Source of the DNA: JAMBLL01 sp036985935 | Lineage (GTDB): Bacteria > Actinomycetota > Acidimicrobiia > Spongiisociales > UBA5794 | Direction: 5' to 3' | Length of the DNA: 44,731 bases | Assembly (NCBI GenBank): GCA_036985935.1 | Contig: BTQP01000001.1 | Span: 1-44,731, forward strand | In this document: positions 33,216 through 41,786 of the stretch, one piece after another | Layout: each line of letters opens with the position of its first letter | How positions within the stretch are numbered: the stretch's first letter is position 1 | Position numbers and translations under genes: made by a program | Notes under the pieces: generated by a model | What the model saw: only the letters and a program-made list of their open reading frames with translations | Told to the model about the DNA's origin: nothing | Databases searched by the model: none

Positions 33216-34759
33216 GATCCCACCTCGACGGACTCTTTGACTTCCTTGATGTCTCCTTTGCCCATGGCTCCACGGATCGAGAACGCTCCACCATCGCCGA
33301 GCGCGCCCCTGCCCATCAGGTACGTCGCGGGTCTCGTAAAGAAGTACGCAACTATGACGTCGACCACCGTCGCGATACCGAGAGTGAGTGCGAATCCTTT
33401 GACCTGACCGATCGCCAGGATGAAGAGCAAGATGGCACCGAGGAAGGTGACAGTGTCGCCCGTGAGGATCGTGCGGAACGCTCCGTCGAATGCGTGGGTT
33501 ATGGATTGTCGGAGCCCGCGACCGCTGCGGAACTCCTCCTTCGTCCTCTCGAAATACACGATGTACGAGTCAGAGGTGATGCCGATCGATACGATCACTC
33601 CCGTAACACCTGCAAGCGTCAGAGTCGTGCCCTGGGTCTGACCGAGCAGGATGATCGTACCGAGGAGGAACGATCCAAAGACCGTCAGCCCCACGATGGA
33701 TATGACGCCCAGAGATCGGTAGTAGAAGAGCATGTAGCCTGCTACGAGTACGAGACCGACGAGCCCGGCGAAGAGGCCGGCCTGTAGCGAGTCCGCACCG
33801 AGACTCGCTGAGATCGATTCCACACGCTCACGCTCGAACGTCGTCGGGAGCGCTCCATATCTGAGAATCGCAGCGAGGTTCTCGGACTCCTGTTGAGCGT
33901 TCTCCGACGAGCCAACGGTGATGATGACAGCGTTGGGATCCAGTCCTTCACTCGGAAGCACCTCGACGGCTACAGCCGGCGCTGAGAACACCTCGCCATC
34001 AACCACGATCGCGAGTTGCCGCTGCGGTGTCCCTGGTGGGAAGGAGGCAAGATAACCGGTTGCTTCTCGGAACTTCTCTCCACCTTCGTCGGTGAACTCA
34101 GGAACCACAACCCATTGGCCACCGATTCCTTGTGAAGAAAACCGGGCCGATGCGTCAGTGATGTCAGACCCCGTCGGGAACTCGACGGTCGTCCCATCCT
34201 GGAACTCGATCGTCGTCCCATCGACCTGGTAGATGAGTGGCCCATCTGCAAGTTCGAGGATCGAGCGCTCCGTGATCACATCGACGATCGTGATACCGGT
34301 GATCGGATCGACCTCGTTGAGAGGTGCGATGATCGGGTCGGTATTGAGATTTCCGTCAGGCTGGATGAGTCCAGGATTCGTGAGGGCGGGCGACTCGATT
34401 CCCTCGGATATGACGGCGCGAAAAGACAGTTCCCCTGTGGTTCCGACCGCTTGAAGTGCGCGTTCCCTGTCATCAACGCCTGGCAATTGCACGACGATCG
34501 AGCGGTCCCCTACGACGGCGATCTCCGGTTCCTGGACTCCTCCCAGGTTCTCGATACGACGGCGCATGATGTCGGCCGCTGTGTTGAGAGTGTCCTGGTC
34601 TGTTCCCTCCGGGGCGACGAGCGTCACGGCGAATCCGCCCTGCAAGTCAAGGCCGAGTTTCGGTACCCAACCAACAGCAAGCATCGTTGCGAGAGATCCC
34701 CAGGCGATCGCAAGGGTGACGATCAGGGTGACCCATGCCTTCTTACGATCCATCGCCAT
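33212..34759 (-). CDS. secD: Protein translocase subunit SecD
   Basis: A 515-residue Sec accessory membrane protein. After the first membrane segment comes 'LGLDLQGGFAVTL', a large extracytoplasmic region with the 'AADIMRRRIENLG' ferredoxin-like element, and 'ILRYGALPTTFERE'. Then five more transmembrane segments include 'GVIVSIGITSDSYIVYFERTKEE'. The start is ATG 34759 or, two codons on, 34753. It lies 17 bases inside the yajC end. Confidence 0.96.
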   Translation of the reverse strand: MAMDRKKAWVTLIVTLAIAWGSLATMLAVGWVPKLGLDLQGGFAVTLVAPEGTDQDTLNTAADIMRRRIENLGGVQEPEIAVVGDRSIVVQLPGVDDRERALQAVGTTGELSFRAVISEGIESPALTNPGLIQPDGNLNTDPIIAPLNEVDPITGITIVDVITERSILELADGPLIYQVDGTTIEFQDGTTVEFPTGSDITDASARFSSQGIGGQWVVVPEFTDEGGEKFREATGYLASFPPGTPQRQLAIVVDGEVFSAPAVAVEVLPSEGLDPNAVIITVGSSENAQQESENLAAILRYGALPTTFERERVESISASLGADSLQAGLFAGLVGLVLVAGYMLFYYRSLGVISIVGLTVFGSFLLGTIILLGQTQGTTLTLAGVTGVIVSIGITSDSYIVYFERTKEEFRSGRGLRQSITHAFDGAFRTILTGDTVTFLGAILLFILAIGQVKGFALTLGIATVVDVIVAYFFTRPATYLMGRGALGDGGAFSIRGAMGKGDIKEVKESVEVGS

Positions 34760-35081
34760 CCTGTTCGATGCGTTCAGCGACCGCCTTCTTTATGACGCGC
34801 ATTGTGCTTCCGCCGAGGTCCAACGTGAACGCTTCTTCATCCTCATCGACCACCCGTCCGAGGATCCCACCGATCGTGCGGACCTCATCGCCCACGCCAA
34901 TCTCCGAGCGCATGTTCGCCATCTTCTTCTGGCGGCGCCGCTGCGGGAGTATCAGCAGCACATAGAACAGTCCACCCATGATCGCAAGCGGAAACAGAAA
35001 GGTGAGAATCGAGCTGCCACCGCCGTCGGCCTGAGCGAAGATGGGCAGGAATAGCGCTGCTTGTACGATCACGAAATACAT
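34743..35081 (-). CDS. yajC: Preprotein translocase subunit YajC
   Basis: A small Sec-associated membrane protein (112 residues), with one transmembrane segment ('ILTFLFPLAIMGGLFYVLLI') followed by 'LPQRRRQKKMANMRSEIGVGDEVRTIGGILGRV' split over the typical basic/β region. GGAG directly touches the ATG at 35081 but stands nine bases from an in-frame GTG at 35072, which may be the true start. The 106 bases between yajC and the upstream tgt gene hold no ORF. They could carry a promoter for yajC-secDF-rel (TAGCAT is a weak -10), but I see no good -35 and no terminator. Confidence 0.92.
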   Translation of the reverse strand: MYFVIVQAALFLPIFAQADGGGSSILTFLFPLAIMGGLFYVLLILPQRRRQKKMANMRSEIGVGDEVRTIGGILGRVVDEDEEAFTLDLGGSTMRVIKKAVAERIEQDGDGS

Positions 35082-35187
35082 CTCCAGGAACGGTCCAACT
35101 GCTCCGTGTGGAACCCTGAGATGCTAGGACAGCGTCAGCAGTACATGCCTACTCGAATCTGCGGATCGATCAACGCTCGACGTGTGT

Positions 35188-36294
35188 TCACTGCCCCAGC
35201 CGTCGCTGTACGACGTCTTCGTGAAAAGCCGAAAACGTGTGATCCTCGATGTGACACCTGATATCTGCCATGAGCCTGTATGTGTACGAGAGGTTGTGCA
35301 GCGTCAGGAGGCGGTCGGCCGTTGCCTCGTGCGTTCGGTGGAGATGCCGGATATACGATCGGGAGTAGCGCTGGCACACATCGCACGGACAGTCGTCTTC
35401 GATTGGTCTCGAATCATGGGTCCATTCTGACCGCCTGATCGAGATATCGCCTTGACGCGTGAGCGCCTTTCCGTGACGAGCAAGTCGCGTGGGAAGCACA
35501 CAGTCGAACAGATCTATCCCCCGAGCAACGGCATCGAGCAGCCCCTCCGTGTCGCCAAGCCCCATCACATACCGAACGCTGTCTTCGGGGAGTTCAGGGA
35601 CCGTTGCGTCGATCGCGGCACCACGCTGCTTCGCACTCTCGCCAACCGCCAGGCCTCCGATGCCGAATCCAGGAAACCCTATGTCTGCTGTCTCGCGGGC
35701 TGAGATCTTTCGCAAATCGGGATCGGCGCCGCCCTGAACGATGCCGAACAATGCACGGTCGCTCCGCGTCTTTGCGCTCTTGGACCGCTCCGCCCATCGC
35801 AGAGTTTGGAGCATCGCGCGTTCAGCTTCGTCTCTCGGTGATGGCAAGGCAACCGGCACGTCGAGGACCATCGCGATGTCGGCACCGAGCGCCTCCTGGA
35901 TGGCTACCGATCGTTCCGGGGTCAACTCAACCCGGGAACCGTCGTAGGTTGACGAAAAGACAAGTGTTTCCTCCGAGATATGCGGTTCGAGCGACAGAAC
36001 CTGGTAACCGCCGGAATCGGTCAGGATCGGGTGTTGCCATGCCATGAAGCCGTGCAGGCCACCTTGCCCTTCGATGACTTCTCCGCCTGGGCGCAACATG
36101 AGGTGATACGTGTTCGAGAGCACGATCTGAGCTCCGAGATGCTCGAGGTCGCCGGCATCGATCGTCTTGACAGATGCCCGTGTACCGACCGCCATGAAGT
36201 TCGGCGTCTGAACGTTCCCGTGAGGGGTAGCCAGCGTGCCTGTGCGTGCATCGCCGTCAAGTGACTCCGCAACGAAGGTCACAGGCTCAGTCAT
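35188..36294 (-). CDS. tgt: tRNA-guanine transglycosylase (Tgt)
   Basis: Exchanges guanine-34 of GUN-anticodon tRNAs for a queuine precursor. The 368-residue protein has 'NTYHLMLRPG', Asp93 in 'LTDSGGYQVLSL', 'GIVQGGADPDLR', 'GFGIGGLAVGE', the nucleophile-type Asp264 in 'DLFDCVLPTRLARHG', and zinc ligands Cys302, Cys304, Cys307 and His333. Odd feature: the substrate-binding 'DECTP' of most bacterial enzymes reads 'LDVPVALP' (Asp145 kept, Glu and Cys replaced). With queA upstream (ATGA overlap) it forms the last part of the queuosine pathway. The earlier genes queC, queD, queE and queF are not in the window. Confidence 0.94.
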   Translation of the reverse strand: MTEPVTFVAESLDGDARTGTLATPHGNVQTPNFMAVGTRASVKTIDAGDLEHLGAQIVLSNTYHLMLRPGGEVIEGQGGLHGFMAWQHPILTDSGGYQVLSLEPHISEETLVFSSTYDGSRVELTPERSVAIQEALGADIAMVLDVPVALPSPRDEAERAMLQTLRWAERSKSAKTRSDRALFGIVQGGADPDLRKISARETADIGFPGFGIGGLAVGESAKQRGAAIDATVPELPEDSVRYVMGLGDTEGLLDAVARGIDLFDCVLPTRLARHGKALTRQGDISIRRSEWTHDSRPIEDDCPCDVCQRYSRSYIRHLHRTHEATADRLLTLHNLSYTYRLMADIRCHIEDHTFSAFHEDVVQRRLGQ

Positions 36295-37304
36295 CTGTCA
36301 ATCTCCAGGTACATAGCGTCACCGAACGATAGGAACCGGTACCCACTTTCGAGGGCATGGGTATAGGCATCCTTCCATCGATCACCCACCAGCGCGGAAA
36401 GCATGACAAGAAGAGTGGTTCGCGGTGCATGGAAGTTCGTGATCATCGCATCGACGACCCTCGTTCGGTATCCCGGTGTGATGAACAGGTCTGTCGGGCC
36501 CCGGTACGCCGAGATTGTGCCGTCGTCGTTCGCCACTGACTCGAGCGTCCGAACGACCGTGGTACCGACACCTACCACCCTCCCACCATCGGCGCGAGTC
36601 CGGGCCAGTGCCTCAACTGCTTGCTCACCGACTTCGATTCGTTCCGAGTGGATGTCGTGGTCTTCAATGTCGTCGCTCGACATCGGACGAAACGTGTCGA
36701 TACCGACCTCCAGATCTACCTCAGCGAACGTGACGCCGAGCTCGGTGAGCTCGGCTACGAGTCGCGGCGTGAAGTGCAGGGCGGCTGTTGGTGCGGCAGA
36801 GGATCCAATCGTGTCGGCGAACATCGTTTGATATCGCTCCGGATCCTCGAGATCGCCATGGAAGTACGGCGGAAGAGGAACAGTTCCAACCGCGGCGATT
36901 GCTTCCTCGACGTCACCACGTGCATGTATCTGAACAGTCACCACCCCGGCAGCGGGTTCGGACAGCACAGAGACCTCGAGCTCGCCGCAGTCGATAACCG
37001 TTCCGACGTGAACCTTGTTCGCTGGTCGCACCAGGGCGCGCCATCGTTCGAGATCGCCGCGTTGGGTGAGAAGCACCTCCGTCTTGCCTCCACCCGGCCG
37101 GCGGGCCCCGACGAGCCGGGCCGCCCGCACGCGTGTGCGGTTCACAACGAGCACGTCACCGGCCGAAAGGATCTGTGGGAGATCCGAGAACAGGAGGTCC
37201 TCGAGTCCGTCGAGCAGCAGTAGTCGGGAGGTGTCTCTCGGCTCGATCGCTTCCTGCGCGATCGCCTCAGCCGGCAAGTCGTAGTCGAATTCGGAAACTC
37301 TCAT
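36291..37304 (-). CDS. queA: SAM:tRNA ribosyltransferase-isomerase (QueA)
   Basis: Transfers and isomerises the ribosyl part of SAM onto preQ1-modified tRNA to give epoxyqueuosine. The 337-residue protein begins 'MRVSEFDYDLPAEAIAQ', with 'LLLLDG', 'GDVLVVNRTRVRAARL', 'TAALHFTPRLVAELTELGV', and 'PGYRTRVVDAMITNFHAP'. All are standard QueA segments. It is nine bases after ruvB and overlaps tgt. Confidence 0.95.
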   Translation of the reverse strand: MRVSEFDYDLPAEAIAQEAIEPRDTSRLLLLDGLEDLLFSDLPQILSAGDVLVVNRTRVRAARLVGARRPGGGKTEVLLTQRGDLERWRALVRPANKVHVGTVIDCGELEVSVLSEPAAGVVTVQIHARGDVEEAIAAVGTVPLPPYFHGDLEDPERYQTMFADTIGSSAAPTAALHFTPRLVAELTELGVTFAEVDLEVGIDTFRPMSSDDIEDHDIHSERIEVGEQAVEALARTRADGGRVVGVGTTVVRTLESVANDDGTISAYRGPTDLFITPGYRTRVVDAMITNFHAPRTTLLVMLSALVGDRWKDAYTHALESGYRFLSFGDAMYLEIDR

Positions 37305-37313
37305 GTCGATCAG

Positions 37314-38351
37314 TTATAACAGCGTGCCCTGGTCCCGATTGCTCGGAGCGTCGAGTCCGAGATGTCGGTAAGCGCGGTCCGTAGCGATTCGACCCCTTGG
37401 CGTCCTCTGCAGGAAACCCTCGAGGATGAGGAAAGGTTCATAGGCGTCTTCGACGGTCTCCGGGTCCTCACCGACCGCTATCGCAAGCGTGGATAGCCCG
37501 ACGGGGCCTCCAGCGAACTTGTTGACGATGGAATCAAGAATCGATCGGTCGACCTTGTCCAATCCGGCCTGATCTACCTCGAACACTTCGAGTGCGATGT
37601 CAGCGGTGTCGCCGTCGACGGTCCCGTCGGCTCGCACCGCGGCGTAGTCACGGACCCGCCGGAGCAAACGGTTCGCGATCCTCGGTGTGCCACGTGATCG
37701 ACGTGCGATCGCATGACACCCGTCGTCGGTAACGGTCGTGCTGAGCAGCGCCGCCGAGCGCCGAACGATCGCGGTGAGGTCGTCGATTCCGTAGTAGTCG
37801 AGCCGCGCGACGTATCCGAAACGATCGCGCAACGGTGGCGCAACCCGTCCAACCCTGGTAGTGGCGCCCACGAGTGTGAAACTCGGGAGATCGATCTTGA
37901 TCGATCGCGCGGCGGGTCCCTTACCGACCACGATGTCGAGCTGCCCATCTTCCATTGCGGGATACATCACCTCTTCCACCTGGCGAGGAAGCCGGTGAAT
38001 CTCGTCGATGAACAGCACGTCTCCCGGTTCGAGATTCGTGATAACAGCTGCAAGATCGCCCGGTCGGTCCAGGGCAGGGCCCGACGTCGATCGAAACGCT
38101 GCGCCCATCTCAGCTGCGACGATCGCCGCGAGACTCGTTTTCCCCAGTCCGGGTGGTCCTGAGAACAACAGATGATCGACAGATTCATCACGGACAGAGG
38201 CTGCCTCGATCAGAATTGAGAGTCGTTCTTTCAACGCCTCCTGACCGACGAACTCGTCCAGTTTTCGCGGCCTCAGTCCGGCCTCGAGCTCGATCTCCTC
38301 GGAGGTTTGAGCTGTTGTAAGCAGTCCTTCCTCACGCATCAGCGAACGCAT
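37314..38351 (-). CDS. ruvB: Holliday junction branch-migration ATPase RuvB
   Basis: Hexameric motor that drives branch migration with RuvA. The 345-residue protein has Walker A 'FSGPPGLGKTSLA', Walker B 'VLFIDEIHRLPRQVEEVMYP', 'LVGATTRVGRVAPPLRDRFG' and the C-terminal winged helix 'EGFLQRTPRGRIATDRAYRHL'. ATG codons at 38351 and 38339 are both possible starts; conserved sequence begins later. It is 19 bases after ruvA and is controlled with ruvC from the SOS-type promoter upstream. Confidence 0.97.
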   Translation of the reverse strand: MRSLMREEGLLTTAQTSEEIELEAGLRPRKLDEFVGQEALKERLSILIEAASVRDESVDHLLFSGPPGLGKTSLAAIVAAEMGAAFRSTSGPALDRPGDLAAVITNLEPGDVLFIDEIHRLPRQVEEVMYPAMEDGQLDIVVGKGPAARSIKIDLPSFTLVGATTRVGRVAPPLRDRFGYVARLDYYGIDDLTAIVRRSAALLSTTVTDDGCHAIARRSRGTPRIANRLLRRVRDYAAVRADGTVDGDTADIALEVFEVDQAGLDKVDRSILDSIVNKFAGGPVGLSTLAIAVGEDPETVEDAYEPFLILEGFLQRTPRGRIATDRAYRHLGLDAPSNRDQGTLL

Positions 38352-38370
38352 CCCTCGATGTTACATACGG

Positions 38371-38943
38371 TCACTGGGTCCTCCCGAGCTCCTGCAACGA
38401 CCGCTTCAGCATGTCTTCCACAGACAGGTCGTGTGGCATTTCGGCGAGCGTACCCCGTATCTCATCTGGTGCGTAGCCGAGACCCACAAGGGCGTCGCGC
38501 ACTTCAGCGATCGGGCCTGACGCTGAGCTCTGCTCGGCGATGATGTCCATTTTCGGACGCAACTCCAGCATGAGCTTCTCTGCGCTGCGCTTACCGATGC
38601 CGGGTACCGATGTCAGCGCCGCTTTGTCATCTGATACCACCGCGATCCGCAACTGTTCCGGCGTCATCGTCGCCAGAACTGCGAGGGCGACCTTCGGCCC
38701 GACACCTGAAACACCTAACAGCATGCTGAACAGGTCCTTGTCCTCGGCGGTGTCGAACCCGTAGAGCGCGAGCTGGTCCTCGCGAACGTGCAGATGTGTG
38801 TGCAGAACGACCTCTTCTCCGATGCCTGGCAAGTCCACCAGCGTTCGAGGAGTCACCGCGACGAGATATCCAACACCGGCCACGTCGAGTACAACCCGAT
38901 CCTCGGACCTCTGAGCCAAAAGGCCCCGAAGTCGACCGATCAT
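38371..38943 (-). CDS. ruvA: Holliday junction-binding protein RuvA
   Basis: A 190-residue junction-binding tetramer subunit. It starts 'MIGRLRGLLAQ' and has the OB domain ('VVLDVAGVGYLVAV'), helix-hairpin-helix motifs ('LLGVSGVGPKVALAVL' and 'LTSVPGIGKRSAEKLMLEL') and the C-terminal RuvB-binding domain ('DALVGLGYAPDEIRGTL'). The ATG at 38943 overlaps the ruvC stop (ATGA); an upstream in-frame start lies within ruvC and adds non-conserved sequence. Confidence 0.96.
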   Translation of the reverse strand: MIGRLRGLLAQRSEDRVVLDVAGVGYLVAVTPRTLVDLPGIGEEVVLHTHLHVREDQLALYGFDTAEDKDLFSMLLGVSGVGPKVALAVLATMTPEQLRIAVVSDDKAALTSVPGIGKRSAEKLMLELRPKMDIIAEQSSASGPIAEVRDALVGLGYAPDEIRGTLAEMPHDLSVEDMLKRSLQELGRTQ

Positions 38944-39434
38944 CGTGGGACGCCCAGCGCGGTGAACGGCGCGTGTTGGAGATAACACATGGCGATACCA
39001 AGAGCGTCCGCTACGTCCGCAGGACCTCCGACACCCGCGAGACCGAGGCGCATTGCAACAACCGCCGCCACCTGCGTCTTGTCAGCGCTCCCGGAGCCGG
39101 TGATCGTGAGCTTCATCTGCGAGGGTGAGTATTCAGCGACGGTGATGCCGCGCTCGGCGATCGTCGCCATGATGACACCAGATGCCCGAGCTACGGCCAT
39201 CGCGGTTCCTCGGTTTCGGTTGACGAATACCTGTTCTATTGCCGCTGCATCGATTGGGTGGTCATCGAGGACACCAGATATGTCATGTTCTAGTTCCACG
39301 AGGCGTTCGGCTACCGATCGGTCCGGGTCTGTGCGTATCACGCCCGCGGTAACGGCCGTGGTGCGCCCCGCTGCCGATTCGATGATGCCATAGCCGGTAC
39401 GCGTCAGACCGGGATCAATTCCAAGAACGAACAT
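38940..39434 (-). CDS. ruvC: Holliday junction resolvase RuvC
   Basis: A 164-residue RNase H-fold endonuclease that cuts junctions. The N-terminal 'MFVLGIDPGLTRTGYG' holds the first catalytic Asp (Asp7). 'AIEQVFVNRN' carries the Glu, and 'GGPADVADALGIAMCY' holds the last Asp pair. The ATG at 39434 is chosen on this basis. No ribosome-binding site precedes it; the promoter places the transcript start about at the ATG, so the message is probably leaderless. A LexA-type box overlaps the start codon. Confidence 0.95.
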   Translation of the reverse strand: MFVLGIDPGLTRTGYGIIESAAGRTTAVTAGVIRTDPDRSVAERLVELEHDISGVLDDHPIDAAAIEQVFVNRNRGTAMAVARASGVIMATIAERGITVAEYSPSQMKLTITGSGSADKTQVAAVVAMRLGLAGVGGPADVADALGIAMCYLQHAPFTALGVPR

Positions 39435-39441
39435 ATGTTCG
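39428..39441 (-). promoter_or_regulatory. LexA (SOS) operator overlapping the ruvC start codon
   Basis: CGAACATATGTTCG is a perfect palindrome. It matches the Gram-positive/actinobacterial LexA box CGAAC-N4-GTTCG exactly. The ruvC ATG (39434-39432) lies inside it, and it abuts the -10 element. Bound LexA would block both promoter clearance and, for a leaderless message, the initiation region. ruvCAB repression by LexA is known in several bacteria. Confidence 0.85.
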
Positions 39442-39442
39442 A

Positions 39443-39470
39443 ATACTAGGGGCTGTCTGAGACATTTCAA
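39443..39470 (-). promoter_or_regulatory. ruvCAB promoter
   Basis: TTGAAA (39465-39470) and TAGTAT (39443-39448) are separated by 16 bases. The -35 matches the consensus at five of six positions and the -10 at four of six. The predicted start is at or next to the ruvC ATG, eight bases after the -10. The LexA box begins immediately beyond the -10. An inverted repeat TGTCTgAGACA (39454-39464) sits in the spacer. Confidence 0.6.
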
Positions 39471-39513
39471 GCACCAGACCGAAGGCGGGTGGCGGTATCG
39501 AGATCAAGAACAC

Positions 39514-40251
39514 CTACTCCATGCCCGCTAACACATCGTCGGGGATATCGAAGTTCGCATAGACGGCCTGCACGTCGTCGAGGTCTTCGAGAGCGTCGAC
39601 AAGCCTCAGTACGTGTGGTGCGGTCGCCGCATCAACGGGTACCGACGTGGATGGCAGGTAGGTCACGTCGACGGAGTCGATCTGCACCCCGGCAGATTCC
39701 AGCTCCGCGCGCACGGCCTGCACATCCCCGGGCCCGGTCACGATCTCCCATTGGTCGCCATCTTCGGTGATGTCCTCTGCGCCACCCTCGAGTGCCGCCA
39801 TCATCACGGTGTCCTCTTCACCGGTTGCGAGGATGTATCCCTTCTGTTCGAACAGATACCCAACGGAACCCGGCTCACCGAGGTTGCCGCCGTTCTTGCT
39901 GAACGTGGAACGAACATCCGACGAAGCCCGGTTCCTGTTGTCTGTGAGAATCTGGACGTAGAGGGCAACACCTCCAGGTGCGTATCCCTCATAGAACGCC
40001 TCGATGTAGTCGACTCCGTCGACATCGCCCGCTCCCCTGGCCACGGCACGGTCGATGTTGTCCTTCGGCACCGAGTTGTCCTTGGCCTTCTGGATCGCCG
40101 TGGCAAGTGTCGGGTTAGCCGAGATGTCACTTCCGCCCGTACGCGCCGCTGACTCGATCGACTTGATCAGTTTCGCGAACAGCTTTCCGCGTTTTGCATC
40201 CTGGCGACCCTTGCGGTGCTTTATGTTCGCCCATTTGGAATGTCCTGACAT
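39514..40251 (-). CDS. yebC: YebC/PmpR family protein (TACO1-like)
   Basis: A 245-residue protein starting 'MSGHSKWANIKHRKGRQDAK', the family hallmark, with 'NPTLATAIQKAKDNSVPKDN', 'IEAFYEGYAPGGVALYVQ' and 'FSKNGGNLGEPGSV'. The family was first described as transcription regulators, and some members are now linked to translation through difficult peptide sequences. It comes nine bases after pdxT and immediately before the ruvCAB promoter, as in other actinobacteria. It may therefore add a second, constitutive route of ruvCAB transcription. Confidence 0.95.
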   Translation of the reverse strand: MSGHSKWANIKHRKGRQDAKRGKLFAKLIKSIESAARTGGSDISANPTLATAIQKAKDNSVPKDNIDRAVARGAGDVDGVDYIEAFYEGYAPGGVALYVQILTDNRNRASSDVRSTFSKNGGNLGEPGSVGYLFEQKGYILATGEEDTVMMAALEGGAEDITEDGDQWEIVTGPGDVQAVRAELESAGVQIDSVDVTYLPSTSVPVDAATAPHVLRLVDALEDLDDVQAVYANFDIPDDVLAGME

Positions 40252-40260
40252 ACGGTCTCC

Positions 40261-40845
40261 TCAGGTCGAAGCCAGTTCGTCCACCAGCATGTGATGGAGG
40301 CGAGTATCTCCGGTCAGTTCCGGGTGGAATGAGCTCGCAAGGATACGTCCCTGGCGGACGAGTACGGGATGCGCGAATCCGTCAGGGTCCACGACCGTTG
40401 CGAGGACTTCGACGTTCGAGCCGACCTTCTCGATCCACGGCGCCCTGATGAACACAGCATGCATGGGATCCTCGAACCCCTCGACGTTGAGGTCCGCCTC
40501 GAAGGAGTCCACCTGCCTCCCGAACGCATTCCGTTCCACGACGGCGTCGAGCACACCGAGCTGCGGTTGATGCCCTGTTACGGTCGACTGGGCGAGAAAG
40601 ATCATGCCAGCACATGTCCCGAGCGTCGGCATCCCTCCCCTGCAACGTTCGCGTAGGGGGTCGATGAGTCCGTAGCGGTGCGCGAGTTTGCTGATCGTTG
40701 TGGATTCTCCTCCAGGGATGATGAGGGCGTCCACTGCCGCGAGTTCCCCGGGTGTTCGTACCTCGGTCGAATCGATCTCCATGGACTCGAGCATCGACAT
40801 GTGCTCGCGGAAGTCACCCTGGAGCGCAAGAACCCCGACAGTCAT
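40261..40845 (-). CDS. pdxT: Pyridoxal 5'-phosphate synthase glutaminase subunit PdxT
   Basis: Releases ammonia from glutamine for PdxS. The 194-residue class I amidotransferase has 'VGVLALQGDFREH', 'LIIPGGESTTI', the nucleophile Cys in 'LGTCAGMIFLA', and the His/Glu pair in 'ASSFHPELTGD'. The ATG overlaps the pdxS stop (ATGA). Confidence 0.97.
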   Translation of the reverse strand: MTVGVLALQGDFREHMSMLESMEIDSTEVRTPGELAAVDALIIPGGESTTISKLAHRYGLIDPLRERCRGGMPTLGTCAGMIFLAQSTVTGHQPQLGVLDAVVERNAFGRQVDSFEADLNVEGFEDPMHAVFIRAPWIEKVGSNVEVLATVVDPDGFAHPVLVRQGRILASSFHPELTGDTRLHHMLVDELAST

Positions 40846-41735
40846 GAGCCCCGGAGCTGCATCATCTCCGACTCTGGCAGCGTGTCGATATTGATACCGA
40901 CCATGGCCTCACCGAGATTTCGCGAGACCTTTGCGATCTTTTCAGCGTCGTTGAAGAACGTCGTTGCCTCGACGATCGCTTCTGCTCGCTCCGCCGGGTC
41001 GCCAGACTTGAAAATGCCAGATCCAACGAATACGCCATCGCAGCCAAGCTGCATCATGAGGGCGGCGTCGGCGGGCGTTGCTATGCCCCCCGCAGCGAAG
41101 TTCACGACGGGCAACACACCAGAGGCTGCAACTTCTTTGACCAGGTCGTATGGAGCCTTGAGATCGCGTGCGGCGTTCATCACCTCGTCGGGGGTCAACG
41201 TCGTCAGATTGCGAATCTGGGTGTTCATCATCCGCATGTGCCTGACGGCCTCTATGACGTTGCCCGTGCCTGGTTCGCCTTTGGTTCGGATCATCGCTGC
41301 GCCCTCACCGATGCGCCTCAGGGCTTCTCCAAGATCCTTCGCTCCACACACGAACGGCACCGTGTAGCTGTGTTTGTCGATGTGGAACTCGTCAACGGGA
41401 GAAAGCACTTCAGATTCATCGATGTAGTCGACGCCAAGTGACTGCAGAATCTGGGCCTCTACGAAATGACCGATCCGGGACTTCGCCATGACAGGTATCG
41501 AGACTGCATTGATGATCTCCTCGACGCGGGCCGGGTCGGCCATGCGCGCAACGCCACCGTGAGCACGAATATCGGCCGGAACGCGCTCGAGAGACATCAC
41601 CGCACAAGCTCCGGCAGCCTCAGCGATCTGAGCTTGCTCTGCGTTGACGACATCCATGATGACCCCACCCTTGAGCATCTCTGCAAGGCCACGTTTCACC
41701 TTGTCCGTTCCGGTCTGGGCGCTTAGATCTGTCAT
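40842..41735 (-). CDS. pdxS: Pyridoxal 5'-phosphate synthase lyase subunit PdxS
   Basis: Builds pyridoxal phosphate from ribose 5-phosphate, glyceraldehyde 3-phosphate and ammonia. The 297-residue TIM-barrel protein has 'KRGLAEMLKGGVIMDVVNAE', 'VMSLERVPADIRAHGGVARM', 'MAKSRIGHFVEAQILQ', 'GVDYIDESEVLSPVDE' and 'PVVNFAAGGIATPADAALMM', all highly conserved. GAGGGA precedes the ATG by about eight bases. A 51-base gap separates it from pimA. Confidence 0.98.
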   Translation of the reverse strand: MTDLSAQTGTDKVKRGLAEMLKGGVIMDVVNAEQAQIAEAAGACAVMSLERVPADIRAHGGVARMADPARVEEIINAVSIPVMAKSRIGHFVEAQILQSLGVDYIDESEVLSPVDEFHIDKHSYTVPFVCGAKDLGEALRRIGEGAAMIRTKGEPGTGNVIEAVRHMRMMNTQIRNLTTLTPDEVMNAARDLKAPYDLVKEVAASGVLPVVNFAAGGIATPADAALMMQLGCDGVFVGSGIFKSGDPAERAEAIVEATTFFNDAEKIAKVSRNLGEAMVGINIDTLPESEMMQLRGS

Positions 41736-41786
41736 GACGTGATTCCCTCGCTTGTGTTCCCTAGATTCTAGGCGAATGGCGTCGGC

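Noticed and set aside
35082..35187. Terminator or riboswitch between tgt and yajC
   Set aside because: No stem with a T-run and no known riboswitch pattern could be made from these 106 bases; only a weak TAGCAT was seen.
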